Source: an uncultured bacterium (GTDB lineage Bacteria > Bipolaricaulota > Bipolaricaulia > UBA7950 > UBA9294). Taken from it: a stretch of 42,501 nt of DNA. The stretch is taken from assembly GCA_913009415.1 (NCBI GenBank), contig CAJVYM010000008.1, forward strand, positions 1 through 42,501. Direction: 5' to 3'. Below the pieces are notes generated by a model, which was not told where the DNA came from, searched no databases, and saw nothing but the letters and a program-made list of their open reading frames with translations. Position 1 is the first letter of the stretch; every line of letters begins with the position of its first letter. The translations under genes and the position numbers were made by a program. Below, in pieces: positions 17,138-24,714 of this stretch.

Positions 17138-17826
17138 ACGTTACACAGATTCTAGATATCATACTATCGCTCATCGCTATCTTTACGGCGATTGTGCTGC
17201 ACGAGGTGGCGCACGGGTATGTCGCCTATCGCCTCGGTGATCCAACAGCGAAGGCGCACGGTCGGCTGACGCTTAATCCGTTGGCGCACGTCGATCTCAT
17301 CGGGACGATTCTTGTCCCCATCTTCCTTGTAATCGTCCATTCACCGTTTCTGATCGGCTGGGCAAAACCGGTGCCGATCAACCCGGGGTACTTTCGCAAT
17401 CCATTCAAAGGGATGCTCTATGTAGCGCTGGCTGGGCCGGGGATGAATGTGATCCTGGCGCTTGTCACGGTCATTGTGGGGAGAGTCGCTCTTCTGGGTG
17501 TTTCCCCCACTTACATCGCATATGGCACAGGGTTCGGGGCGAACCTCTTGCATGCAATCTTCTTCTTGCTGGGAATGTTTGTTGTGTACAACGTGATTCT
17601 AGCGGTGTTCAACATGATCCCCATCCCCCCGCTCGATGGATCACGCATTCTAACTTACTTCCTTCCCCCTGAGGGACGCAGGATAATGCTCGCCATGGAG
17701 CGGTATGGGTTTATCATCTTGATCGCGATCATCTACCTGGGCGGGTTGCGATTTCTGTTTGGAGCGATTGGCGGAATCTGGAACAGCCTCCTTGGAAGTC
17801 ACTGGCTTCTGGCTCTGATGCGGTAG
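17134..17826 (+). CDS. M50 family site-2-type membrane metalloprotease
   Basis: A 230-residue polytopic protein with the zinc motif HEVAH at residues 23-27 inside the first membrane segment and the third ligand in 'IPIPPLDGSRIL' near residue 165. This is the short PDZ-less form of the rhomboid-like S2P group (YwhC/SpoIVFB relatives). It should cut substrate proteins within the membrane; the substrate is unknown. The ATG overlaps the rqcH stop, suggesting co-translation, a pairing seen now and then in bacteria but of no known functional meaning. Confidence 0.88.
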   Translation: MNVTQILDIILSLIAIFTAIVLHEVAHGYVAYRLGDPTAKAHGRLTLNPLAHVDLIGTILVPIFLVIVHSPFLIGWAKPVPINPGYFRNPFKGMLYVALAGPGMNVILALVTVIVGRVALLGVSPTYIAYGTGFGANLLHAIFFLLGMFVVYNVILAVFNMIPIPPLDGSRILTYFLPPEGRRIMLAMERYGFIILIAIIYLGGLRFLFGAIGGIWNSLLGSHWLLALMR

Positions 17827-17930
17827 CTCACAAGGAATACCGCTGCGCCAGGTTGCTCAACCGAGTTGTTCAAGCAGGCTTCTATTCGTATAATCACGCC
17901 ACTACTAAGGAAACCATGGAGTGAATTCTC

Positions 17931-19178
17931 GTGAACAACACACAATATGAGATCAAGGAACGTTCCGCAACTGATGTGACCGTGCAGGTAACGCTGGACG
18001 CGGAGACGGTTAAGAATGCAATCGACGCGGTATACAGGCGCTACAGCAAAGAGACACAGATCCCCGGTTTCCGCAAGGGACGCGTGCCGCGGGCCTACCT
18101 TAACTCGCGCTTCGGAGTTAAGCTGTTCACGGAAGAGGCGGAGAAGGACATGGAGGAGGAGCACCTGCAGAAGGCGCTTGCCGATCTTGACCTACACCCG
18201 GTAACCACTCCTGAGGTTAAGGATGTGTCATTCGATTCGGATGGTCCGTTCGCGTTCACTGCATCATTCTCCGTCCTCCCCGATGTTGAACTCCCCGAGT
18301 ACCGAGGGATAGAGCTTAAGGTGAAACCGCTCGAAGGCGTCACCGAAGAAGAGATGAACGGAACGCTCGAAGAGATACAGCGGCGCTTCGCCACCCTCGC
18401 CCCCAAGGAATCGGACACGATCGAAGATGGAGACATCGCGCACGTCAAGGAAGGGGAAAAGGAATGGGACATGCGTGTCGATTCCGAGAACCAAGTGACG
18501 GGGAAGATGATCGGCCACAAGAAAGGCGAGACCGCCGATCTGGAGATCGCACGCGATGAAGGAGACCCGCTGCATGTGACGCTAGAGGTGGTGGAGATAA
18601 ACCAGGTCGTCCTCCCCGAGATCAATGATGACTTGGCCAAGGACGCAAGCTTCGACTCGCTCGACGCTTTGAAAGCGGATATCGACGAGAAGATTGCTGC
18701 GTCGAAGAGTGAACATCGCATTGAGCGGATCAAGGGCGACCTCCTCGATCACATCGTCTCCCAGCTCGATCTGCCACTGCCAGAAAAGATGGTGGAGGAG
18801 ATGGCGGCGGAGGATCTTGAGCACTTCAAGAAGAACCTCGAACACCCGGAAGCGCCGATGCCCTTCGAGGAGTACTTAAGTGAGCGGGAGAAGAGCGAGG
18901 ATGAGCTACTGGCCGAGTTCCGCGAGGGCGTGACGCAGCGTCTGCAGCGAGAGCTCGTTATGGCAAAGCTCATCGAGGCTGAGAGCATCTCGATCTCCGA
19001 TGAGGAGCTTGAGAAGATCGCCACCGAGGAAGCGCAGGAAAACGGCGAGGACCCGATCCGGTTCATCGCACGCCTAAAGGCGAACGAACAGTGGGACGCG
19101 TATCACACCGAGAAGACAAACGCGCGTATCTTCGATCTTCTCTACGAGAACGCCAAACTGATCGAGGAGAGCGAATGA
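17931..19178 (+). CDS. tig: Trigger factor with shortened PPIase domain
   Basis: A 415-residue ribosome-associated chaperone. The N-terminal ribosome-binding domain carries the signature 'GFRKGRVPR' at residues 46-54. The C-terminal arms (about 225-415) are complete. Between them the FKBP-type prolyl isomerase domain spans only about residues 163-224, some 35 residues less than in E. coli. The usual 'IPGFEDGIKGHKAGE' stretch is cut to '[12 protein letters not shown]', so the isomerase pocket is probably gone while the chaperone role stays. The GTG start has GGAGTG upstream. clpP overlaps its stop (ATGA), giving the common tig-clpP order. Confidence 0.93.
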   Translation: MNNTQYEIKERSATDVTVQVTLDAETVKNAIDAVYRRYSKETQIPGFRKGRVPRAYLNSRFGVKLFTEEAEKDMEEEHLQKALADLDLHPVTTPEVKDVSFDSDGPFAFTASFSVLPDVELPEYRGIELKVKPLEGVTEEEMNGTLEEIQRRFATLAPKESDTIEDGDIAHVKEGEKEWDMRVDSENQVTGKMIGHKKGETADLEIARDEGDPLHVTLEVVEINQVVLPEINDDLAKDASFDSLDALKADIDEKIAASKSEHRIERIKGDLLDHIVSQLDLPLPEKMVEEMAAEDLEHFKKNLEHPEAPMPFEEYLSEREKSEDELLAEFREGVTQRLQRELVMAKLIEAESISISDEELEKIATEEAQENGEDPIRFIARLKANEQWDAYHTEKTNARIFDLLYENAKLIEESE

Positions 19179-19762
19179 GCCCGCAGATTCCATACGTAAT
19201 CGATAGCCGTGGGCAGGCGGAGCGGACGTACGACATCTACTCGCGTCTGTTGGAGGATCGCATCGTCTTCCTGCGTGATCCGATCGACGACGAGGTGGCC
19301 AACGTAGTCATCGCGCAGATCCTCTTCCTCGCGGCCAAGGACCCGAGCAAGGACATTAAACTGTACATCAACTCCCCCGGTGGATCGATCACCGCCGGGT
19401 TCGCCATCTACGACACGATCCAGTACGTGCGCTGTGACGTGAGCACAATCTGCATCGGTCAGGCGGCGAGCATGGCCGCGGTTCTCCTTGCTTCCGGGAC
19501 GAAGGGGAAACGGCAGGCACTCCCCAACGCGCGCATCCTCATTCATCAGGTATTCGGTGGATCGCAGGGTGTTGCGGTCGACGTCAAGATCCAGACCGAG
19601 GAACTCCTGAGGATGCGCGATCAGATCAACCTCATCCTCTCCAGGCACACGGGAAAGACGCCAAAACGCATCACCAAAGACACCGATCGCGACTACTTCA
19701 TGTCCGCAAGTGAGGCAGTGGAATACGGGCTGATCGATCGAATCATTGCCCCCAGCAAGTAG
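19175..19762 (+). CDS. clpP: ATP-dependent Clp protease proteolytic subunit
   Basis: A 195-residue serine protease that forms the 14-mer chamber used by ClpX or ClpA/C. The triad is visible: Ser99 in 'GQAASMAA', His124 in 'ILIHQ' and Asp173 in '[10 protein letters not shown]'. The N-terminal '[20 protein letters not shown]' and '[11 protein letters not shown]' are standard. The ORF track starts at 19091, but homologues and the ATGA overlap with tig place the start at 19175. No clpX follows; a Nudix gene takes its place six bases downstream. Confidence 0.96.
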   Translation: MSPQIPYVIDSRGQAERTYDIYSRLLEDRIVFLRDPIDDEVANVVIAQILFLAAKDPSKDIKLYINSPGGSITAGFAIYDTIQYVRCDVSTICIGQAASMAAVLLASGTKGKRQALPNARILIHQVFGGSQGVAVDVKIQTEELLRMRDQINLILSRHTGKTPKRITKDTDRDYFMSASEAVEYGLIDRIIAPSK

Positions 19763-19768
19763 ATTCGC

Positions 19769-20200
19769 GTGAACAGCATTCGTAACTCCGCCAAGGCAAT
19801 TATCATCGAAGATAATCGGATTATCCTGACGCGCAACCAAAACGAGTTGGGAGTCTTCTTCCTTCTTCCCGGTGGCGGGCAGCGCCACGGTGAGTCGCTC
19901 AGAGAAGCACTGGTGCGTGAATGCATGGAGGAGATTGGCGTGCGCGTGTCAGCAGGCGATCTGCTGCTCGTGCGCGACTACATCTCCGACCATCACGCAT
20001 TTGCCGCCGAAGATGCTCGCATCTACGATGGCGGTCTTCACCAGGTTGAGTTCATGTTCCGCTGCCAGATAGCTGAGGGGGATGTCCACGTTGGAAAGAC
20101 GCCGGACGACTGGCAAACCGGCGTGGAGTGGGTGCCAGTGAGCGACTGGATGCCGTGTCCCTTTACCCGGCGGCGATCGTGGAGTCGCTGCAACGCATAG
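19769..20200 (+). CDS. Nudix hydrolase, frameshifted near its C-terminus
   Basis: The Nudix box GX5EX7REUXEEXGU is intact as 'GGGQRHGESLREALVRECMEEIG' (shown in two parts: GGGQRHGE and REALVRECMEEIG), so the protein should hydrolyse a nucleoside diphosphate linked to another group in the cytoplasm. The N-terminal 'SAKAIIIEDNRIILTRN' is typical. After 'WVPVSD' the listed frame ends in a basic tail. Adding one base near 20144-20147 (GAC-TGG to GAC-CTGG) gives 'LDAVSLYPAAIVESLQRI' and ends 'YLGDVN' at 20247, a normal ending for this family. GTG start, six bases after clpP, so translationally linked. Confidence 0.8.
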   Translation: MNSIRNSAKAIIIEDNRIILTRNQNELGVFFLLPGGGQRHGESLREALVRECMEEIGVRVSAGDLLLVRDYISDHHAFAAEDARIYDGGLHQVEFMFRCQIAEGDVHVGKTPDDWQTGVEWVPVSDWMPCPFTRRRSWSRCNA

Positions 20201-20247
20201 CGCGCGGCGAGAGTCCGGAAGCCTGCTACCTTGGCGACGTCAACTGA

Positions 20248-20641
20248 GAATTGAGCCGTTGATCGATTGGTAGATTGAGTGACTTAGCTCTCAATCATTC
20301 CAAGATCCAAGAACAGCACTCTTACGCAAAGATTGGTTCTTTCAAGAACGTCGCAGACAAGCTGCGACGCTACGAAATACGCTTGCAGTGTTTTGGTGTA
20401 GCGTTGGGCCCTGTGCCCGACGTTGCCTCCTTGCAGCAATGACGGGTGACGAGAAAAGCAACGCCATTCTCGCGCAGAGCCGCAGGGAACGCCAATGGAA
20501 CGTCAAGATACGGGAAACGATAAGAGGCGCATCTTTCCGCGGTCTCAGGGTCTTGAGCGAGCATGCCGAGTGGGCGAGAGAGAACACGTTGCCATTTGGA
20601 TTCTCCACTACGCACTGCGCCTGCACTGTTCTGCGAAAGGG
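20248..20641. other. Intergenic region between convergent genes, no supported gene
   Basis: Around 390 bases lie between the corrected Nudix stop and the next minus-strand stop. There are repeats of ATTGAG and a small hairpin GTTCTT-TC-AAGAAC near 20335. The plus ORF at 20388-20693 lacks a ribosome site, has no family features and overlaps the next gene antisense; I do not accept it. Confidence 0.4.
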
Positions 20642-21790
20642 CTATCGTAGACGGAAGTCGCGCGTTCCTCCAGCCAGGTTGTCTCCACCATAATCAATTG
20701 TCACGAGTGCACGGTAGATTCCTGCGGGCAGCGGTGATTTGGAATCGTCCGTTACTGAGAGAATCCGATCTTTGCCCGGGAGAAGCGGGAATTCATCTAT
20801 CGGTAGTGACCGTACGGTATCACCGTTTTGGCTGATAACGTCGATTGTTCCAGTTGGCCGCAGTTGGACATTGCCGGTGTTTGCAAAAGTAACATTAAAT
20901 GCCAATGGATCGTTTGCTACCTTGCGTACACTCTTCACTTCACCAGATAACACCTCCGATCCGGGGATCGTCTCGTAGACCTTAACCCCGAAGCGTTCGA
21001 TGGCAAGAACAGTCGCTCCCTGGCGCTGCTGCGGGCGGGGAGAACCCTGGACGAAGATCATCGCCCAGTACATGCCGGACACGCCACTATTGGGGACAGC
21101 GACGCGAAAGTTGACGGGCTGCGTCGCGCCCGGGGCGATCCTGAACGTCTGTGGGGAAGCGGTGATCCAATCGCCGCAGGAGCGGGAGACGGTGCTGAAC
21201 TCTCCCCCTGCGCCATCGACCGACTCGATGTCAACATGCGAGGAGAACGTCTCATCTATGCGCAGACCGCTGAAGTCCTGCAATGCGTGCACGCGCAGAT
21301 TTACGGTGACCATTCCATCCGCCTCGGAAGAGATGACAGTGCGAGTGATGGACACCGGTCCATTGGTCGATTCGGTCGGAGGCTCGGTGCCAGCAGAGAG
21401 GAGCTTTGCCGCGCCAGCAATTTGACCCCGCGACGACGGGCTTCCGCTAGCGTAGGTGCCGTCGACTGTGATGCTATCGTTTGGAATGATGACGCGGTAC
21501 TTAATGTCTAGCGCGTCCCCTTTCTTGAACGCACGCGCAAACAGCCAGCGAGCGCTGTTGAGCGTCAGGAAGTCGTTGTCACCGCTCTGTGTCCGCGTCC
21601 AGTCGCCCATGTATACCGTCACATCCTGCGGGTCGGACTCGTTGTTTAACACCTGAAACGTGTACATATCGCTTGCGTCAGGTGCCAGGTGCAGATCGAA
21701 CTCGATCTGTGTGATTTGTAGTGCAAAGGACGGCATACCGACGAGCATGACACCCAGAACAGCAGCCAACAGAATCGATAGTTTTTTCAT
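20642..21790 (-). CDS. Exported pilus-chaperone-like Ig-fold protein
   Basis: A 382-residue secreted protein with a clean signal peptide (MKKLSILLAAVLGVMLVGMPSFA). The mature start, 'ITQIEFDLHLAPDASDMYTFQVLNN', followed by 'VTVYMGDWTRTQSGDNDFLTL', resembles the first beta strands of periplasmic pilus chaperones. A second and third Ig-like region follow, with 'FRVAVPNSGVSGMYWAMIFVQG' recalling the G-strand region of those chaperones, and a C-terminal beta domain. The role suggested is folding or assembling the pilin-like proteins encoded just upstream in the same direction. GGAGGTAAGGG precedes the ATG; 53 bases separate it from gene 21844-22785. No usher is nearby, so chaperone function is an inference. 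Confidence 0.6.
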   Translation of the reverse strand: MKKLSILLAAVLGVMLVGMPSFALQITQIEFDLHLAPDASDMYTFQVLNNESDPQDVTVYMGDWTRTQSGDNDFLTLNSARWLFARAFKKGDALDIKYRVIIPNDSITVDGTYASGSPSSRGQIAGAAKLLSAGTEPPTESTNGPVSITRTVISSEADGMVTVNLRVHALQDFSGLRIDETFSSHVDIESVDGAGGEFSTVSRSCGDWITASPQTFRIAPGATQPVNFRVAVPNSGVSGMYWAMIFVQGSPRPQQRQGATVLAIERFGVKVYETIPGSEVLSGEVKSVRKVANDPLAFNVTFANTGNVQLRPTGTIDVISQNGDTVRSLPIDEFPLLPGKDRILSVTDDSKSPLPAGIYRALVTIDYGGDNLAGGTRDFRLR

Positions 21791-21843
21791 CCCTTACCTC
21801 CACACGCTATTCTCGTTGATTCAGGGAGGAATGCAACTGCGGG

Positions 21844-22785
21844 TTAGTGTGCGACGACCGTGTACATGAACTGGACGGCGTAATCACCCGCGACATCCGC
21901 CGTTGTCGGCGTGTAACGGTAGTCGATCGTGTGCGTTGCGCTCCCCGCAGTCTGTCTCGTGGCGATAACCACCGGCGCACTATCAAGGTTTGTGCATACG
22001 CGAAAGCCGGACGAGTCGATCTGCCAGGACATGTTTGCCAACAGATCTCCAGTGTACCTGGGCGGAATGGTAATTGCGGAGACGCCAAGCTGCATATCCC
22101 AGCCTGATGGCGAATTACTGATGACAAATACGCCGTTTCCCTGGCTCTCCAGGCTGGAGAACCCGTGATCAATATCGTAGAGAGACCCGTCGATCGTCCC
22201 CAGATTGATAGAATCGTGTACGGACAGCACCATCCAAGTATCGGCCTTAAAACTCACCACTACGTCCTGGTCGACATTGTAGAGGATTCCCCACCACCAG
22301 GACACATTCACGCGGTACTGGAGCGTCACCTGATACTCTCCCGGTCGATCACCGCTATTCGGCAGGTAGCGGTAGTCGATCGGGGCAGTGTAGTTCACTG
22401 TGCCTCCCCTTCCGGAAGAGACCGTCATCCATTGGTTCACTGCTGGAAACGTGGCATAGGTATGTTGATCGCCCCCACACCAAGAGAACTTCGTCAGGTC
22501 GACGAGCGGTGAGGCCGACTCGACTCTCACCTCCAAGGCCCACTGGAAGTTCCACCCGTTGCGTACCACAGTAATTTCATTACTGAGGGAAGAGAGCGCC
22601 TGGAACGATCCGCCACCCTGGGGTGTCGCTCCCTGGTAGATCGAGGAGTTGATCACCCCCAGATCGATGTTTGGGTGGACCGTAAGGCACGTCTCATCCC
22701 CCCACAAGCTGTTGCAGCTCGTGCCGGCAAGGACAGGTTGTGTAACGACAAGGACCAGGAAGAGCGATAATAAGAACCTCTTTAT
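21844..22785 (-). CDS. Secreted two-domain pilin-like protein with probable ATA start
   Basis: The track begins at a TTG (22707), but the frame extends 26 codons further to an ATA at 22785-22783. Six bases before it is GGAGG, and the added residues form a textbook signal peptide (KRFLLSLFLVLVVTQPVLA). An in-frame TGA just upstream excludes other starts except weak internal CTG or TTG. The mature protein has two repeats of one beta domain: 'LTVHPNIDLGVINSS' to 'GEYQVTLQYRV', and 'LSVHDSINLGTIDGS' to 'GDYAVQFMYTVVAH'. The same pattern is found once in the neighbouring single-domain proteins. It is likely a tip, linker or anchor subunit. It lies after the terminator at 22810-22842, so is expressed by read-through or its own promoter. 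Confidence 0.7.
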   Translation of the reverse strand: MKRFLLSLFLVLVVTQPVLAGTSCNSLWGDETCLTVHPNIDLGVINSSIYQGATPQGGGSFQALSSLSNEITVVRNGWNFQWALEVRVESASPLVDLTKFSWCGGDQHTYATFPAVNQWMTVSSGRGGTVNYTAPIDYRYLPNSGDRPGEYQVTLQYRVNVSWWWGILYNVDQDVVVSFKADTWMVLSVHDSINLGTIDGSLYDIDHGFSSLESQGNGVFVISNSPSGWDMQLGVSAITIPPRYTGDLLANMSWQIDSSGFRVCTNLDSAPVVIATRQTAGSATHTIDYRYTPTTADVAGDYAVQFMYTVVAH

Positions 22786-22809
22786 ATTAGGCCTCCTTCA
22801 CATTATTAA

Positions 22810-22842
22810 AAGGGGAAATGCCTTCTTCCGACATTCCCCCTT
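22810..22842 (-). terminator. Internal terminator between pilin-like gene and downstream genes
   Basis: On the minus strand AAGGGGGAATG (22842-22832) pairs with CATTTCCCCTT (22820-22810), 11 base pairs with one G-U, followed by TTAATAAT. Partial termination here would make the upstream subunit more abundant than the downstream two proteins. Confidence 0.75.
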
Positions 22843-22852
22843 GGTTTCCAAA

Positions 22853-23386
22853 CTAGTTGGTTGTGACTGTATAGGTGACCGTCACCGCATAGTCGCCTGC
22901 GGCATCGGTCTCGTTTACTAGATACTGATATTGGATGTCGCTGATATGATCGATCGCTGCAGCACTGGTAGTCTTCAAGGTCTGGGTCGTGTTCAGGCTG
23001 GTCCAACTTAGATCTCCGCCCTCGATCTGGAAGCGAGCCAGGTCACCTAGCATGCCGGTGGGGACGACGGCACTGACGGTCAGGGTATAGCCATCGGGAG
23101 CGTTGGTGATCACATAGGCATTATGGTTAGCGCCGTCAGTGACAGGATCCCAAACATCGGTGTCCGGATCATAGTAACTTCCACCGACATCCGTCCCCAG
23201 ATTAACGCTCAAATCAGCAACAGGTATGTATAGGATGATCCAATTTACTACACTCCAACTTGCGTCTACATCGTTTATTGTTGCTGTCGCTGAGGGTGGC
23301 GTGTTAACTACAGTCTCAGCCAGTGTAACTACTCCTACTCCAATAACCAACGCTCCAACCAACATTAATACAAAAAGCCTCTTCAT
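22853..23386 (-). CDS. Secreted pilin-like beta-sandwich protein (riboswitch-controlled)
   Basis: The 177-residue protein from ATG 23386 (track start GTG 23395) has a signal peptide ending near 'VVTLAE'. The mature domain follows the pattern of the other members here: an early 'ASWSVVNWIILYIPVADLSVNLG', a middle 'NAPDGYTLTVSA' and a final 'AAGDYAVTVTYTVTTN'. The closing GDY-x-VTVTYTV strand is shared by all the paralogs and resembles fimbrial and spore-coat-U type subunits that end in a donor or edge strand. AGGAGGTG precedes the ATG. It is first in a unit with genes 21844 and 20642 and sits behind a c-di-GMP riboswitch leader and a consensus promoter. Surface fibre subunit is the likely role; not proven. 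Confidence 0.7.
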   Translation of the reverse strand: MKRLFVLMLVGALVIGVGVVTLAETVVNTPPSATATINDVDASWSVVNWIILYIPVADLSVNLGTDVGGSYYDPDTDVWDPVTDGANHNAYVITNAPDGYTLTVSAVVPTGMLGDLARFQIEGGDLSWTSLNTTQTLKTTSAAAIDHISDIQYQYLVNETDAAGDYAVTVTYTVTTN

Positions 23387-23397
23387 GTTAAGCACCT

Positions 23398-23646
23398 CCT
23401 AATGGTCTTGTTTCATGAGCATCTTGCAGCTCTGCCACCATTAGGTACACCACGGCAGCCTGACAATCTTCCCGCAGTTTCAACGTCCATTGCGGTTCAA
23501 CTCGATAAACCCTAAGAACCCAACGAACTCTATAAACTCGAAAGACTCATGGCTTTGCGCCCCGGGATCGCTCCCGGTTTGCCCTTTCGATCATACCTGT
23601 ATAGGCCGTAGCTTTGCGCCCCGCCCTTTCAAGCGGTTTGCCCTTT
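23398..23646 (-). promoter_or_regulatory. c-di-GMP-I (GEMM-I) riboswitch leader 1, with extra upstream half-module
   Basis: On the minus strand the GEMM-I core is present twice: GGGCAAACC...GGGGCGCAAAGC at 23646-23606 (GAAA-type loop) and GGGCAAACC...GGGGCGCAAAGCC at 23587-23551 (GCGA tetraloop). Only the second is followed by the 3' half, AGGCTGCCGTGGTGTACC (ending near 23444). A P1 helix AGGTA (23598-23594) with TACCT (about 23447-23443) is possible. The 3' bases CCTAATGGT (23445-23437) are fully complementary to ACCATTAGG (23406-23398), which runs into the Shine-Dalgarno AGGAGGTG. This gives a translational switch for the gene at 23386. Confidence 0.85.
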
Positions 23647-23744
23647 AATGCTTGTGAGAGGCAACAAATTTCGTTCTCTAGTTTACCCAACCTTCAGTTC
23701 GCCTACCACCTCCCTTCTCATTACTAACCACTGCTAACAACTAT

Positions 23745-23773
23745 ATTATACATGCAATATGCGGCGATGTCAA
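23745..23773 (-). promoter_or_regulatory. Perfect consensus sigma-70 promoter of riboswitch leader 1
   Basis: Minus-strand TTGACA (23773-23768), a 17-base spacer and TATAAT (23750-23745). The transcript would start near 23738 and carry a leader of about 350 bases holding the riboswitch. Confidence 0.85.
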
Positions 23774-23825
23774 GCTGCGGGGGGGGATATCTGGGGGGGT
23801 GTGAACCGAGAATGTAGGCCGCTGA

Positions 23826-23851
23826 GGGGCTGGTGGTTGTTTTCCAGCCCC
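23826..23851 (-). terminator. GC-rich hairpin after pilin-like gene 23870-24289
   Basis: GGGGCTGG and CCAGCCCC pair with a ten-base loop, 19 bases after the stop codon. No U-run follows on the minus strand, so it may be a weak terminator or an mRNA end-stabilising hairpin. Confidence 0.5.
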
Positions 23852-23869
23852 CCAAGCATGGTTTGGACT

Positions 23870-24289
23870 TTATTTGGCAGCTACGGTGTACGTGACCGTT
23901 GCGGTATAATTACCTGGATTCATCGAACGAAGGTTGCTCAGGCTGTAGCCAACGCCTATCTTGGCATTTCCCTTGCCTTTCTTCGCGGAAAGGGAGACAC
24001 CCAGGTGATCGCTGCCCCCTCCTTTCACGGAGAAGGAAAGCGTCCAAGCGGTGTTGCTGAACACATGAAGAGTGTTCGCATTGTCCTTGCTCACGGAGTC
24101 TACACCAGCAGCGATTGTACCGAAGTCGAACGCACTGGCATCTATCGTCAGTTCAACGAACTTTTGGATCGTCCAGTTAACCTTGTTAGCCGCATTGGCT
24201 GACGGTTGTCCTGCAAGACCGATCAGCCCTACGATGCCCACTGTCAAGCCCAACACCAACAGACCTACAAGAAGCTTGTTAATCCTCAT
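23870..24289 (-). CDS. Secreted pilin-like protein, paralog of 24894-25316
   Basis: A 139-residue protein starting MRINKLLVG (ATG 24289; AGGAGGTG upstream; the track's GTG at 24298 is less likely). The signal peptide ends near 'PSANA'. The mature domain reads 'NKVNWTIQKFVELTIDASAF', then 'FGTIAAGVDSVSKDNANTL', 'SNTAWTLSFSVKG' and 'PGNYTATVTYTV', an all-beta pattern with the shared last strand. It is nearly the same as the product of the next locus, so the two are a recent duplication. The gene has its own promoter, riboswitch and downstream hairpin, making it an independent unit. Likely a major surface fibre or coat subunit; no family name can be given with certainty. Confidence 0.75.
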   Translation of the reverse strand: MRINKLLVGLLVLGLTVGIVGLIGLAGQPSANAANKVNWTIQKFVELTIDASAFDFGTIAAGVDSVSKDNANTLHVFSNTAWTLSFSVKGGGSDHLGVSLSAKKGKGNAKIGVGYSLSNLRSMNPGNYTATVTYTVAAK

Positions 24290-24301
24290 CGAAAGCACCT
24301 C

Positions 24302-24564
24302 CTAATGGTTTTGTCTGAGCACATCTAGTGGCTCGGCCACCATCAGGCCGCGGCAGCCCGGCTGCCTTTTCAAGTCCCTTTGTTCTTTGAGTTCTGGGTT
24401 CTTTGGGTTCAACCCAATGAACCCAAGCAACTCTATGAACCCGAAAGGTCCGTGGCTTTGCGTCCCGGGATCGCTCCCGGTTTGCCCTTCACACTGCTCA
24501 AATATGAGCTTTGCCTAGAAGGTCCGTAGCTTTGCGTCCCGTTCTTTCAAACGGTTTGCCTTTT
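24302..24564 (-). promoter_or_regulatory. c-di-GMP-I (GEMM-I) riboswitch leader 2, with extra upstream half-module
   Basis: Two cores lie on the minus strand: GGCAAACCGTTTGAAAGAAC-GGGACGCAAAGCTACGG (24564-24524, GAAA loop) and GGGCAAACC...GGGACGCAAAGCCACGG (24489-24449, GCGA loop). The second continues through a long imperfect stem (CCTTT, GTTC and GAGTT pairing with AACTC, GAAC and AAAGG) to the 3' half GGCAGCCGGGCTGCCG. P1 may form from TAGGC and GCCTG. CTGATGGT (24346-24339) can pair with ACCATTAG (24309-24302) next to the AGGAGGTG ribosome site. It controls gene 23870-24289. Confidence 0.88.
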
Positions 24565-24591
24565 GTAGATGCCTCGTTGAGGATCTTGTTG

Positions 24592-24614
24592 TTGCAGCGG
24601 CCAATCCGCTGCAA
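24592..24614 (-). other. Leader hairpin upstream of riboswitch 2
   Basis: TTGCAGCGG and CCGCTGCAA form a nine-base-pair stem about 30 bases before the first aptamer module. The same stem is found at 25615-25636 in the duplicated locus. It may protect the 5' leader or insulate folding; function unknown. Confidence 0.5.
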
Positions 24615-24714
24615 TCTTTCTATCTTTCTCTTGCCAGAGAAGTAGTGCACACGCACTCTTCTTGGCGTTTCGGGCATTCCTTTTTCTCGGTTCACTTGTC
24701 AATGATCTGCGCCT

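Noticed and set aside
18694-19066. Ser/Arg-rich minus and plus ORFs inside tig
   Set aside because: They are shadow frames of the trigger factor coding sequence with its regular codon pattern.
20388-20693. 101-residue plus-strand ORF
   Set aside because: Arg/Ser-rich composition of a shadow frame, no ribosome site, and antisense overlap with the chaperone-like gene.
23759-24202. 147-residue plus-strand ORF opposite the pilin-like gene
   Set aside because: It is the antisense frame of a clear signal-peptide protein, and its paralog at 24771-25091 is the same shadow.
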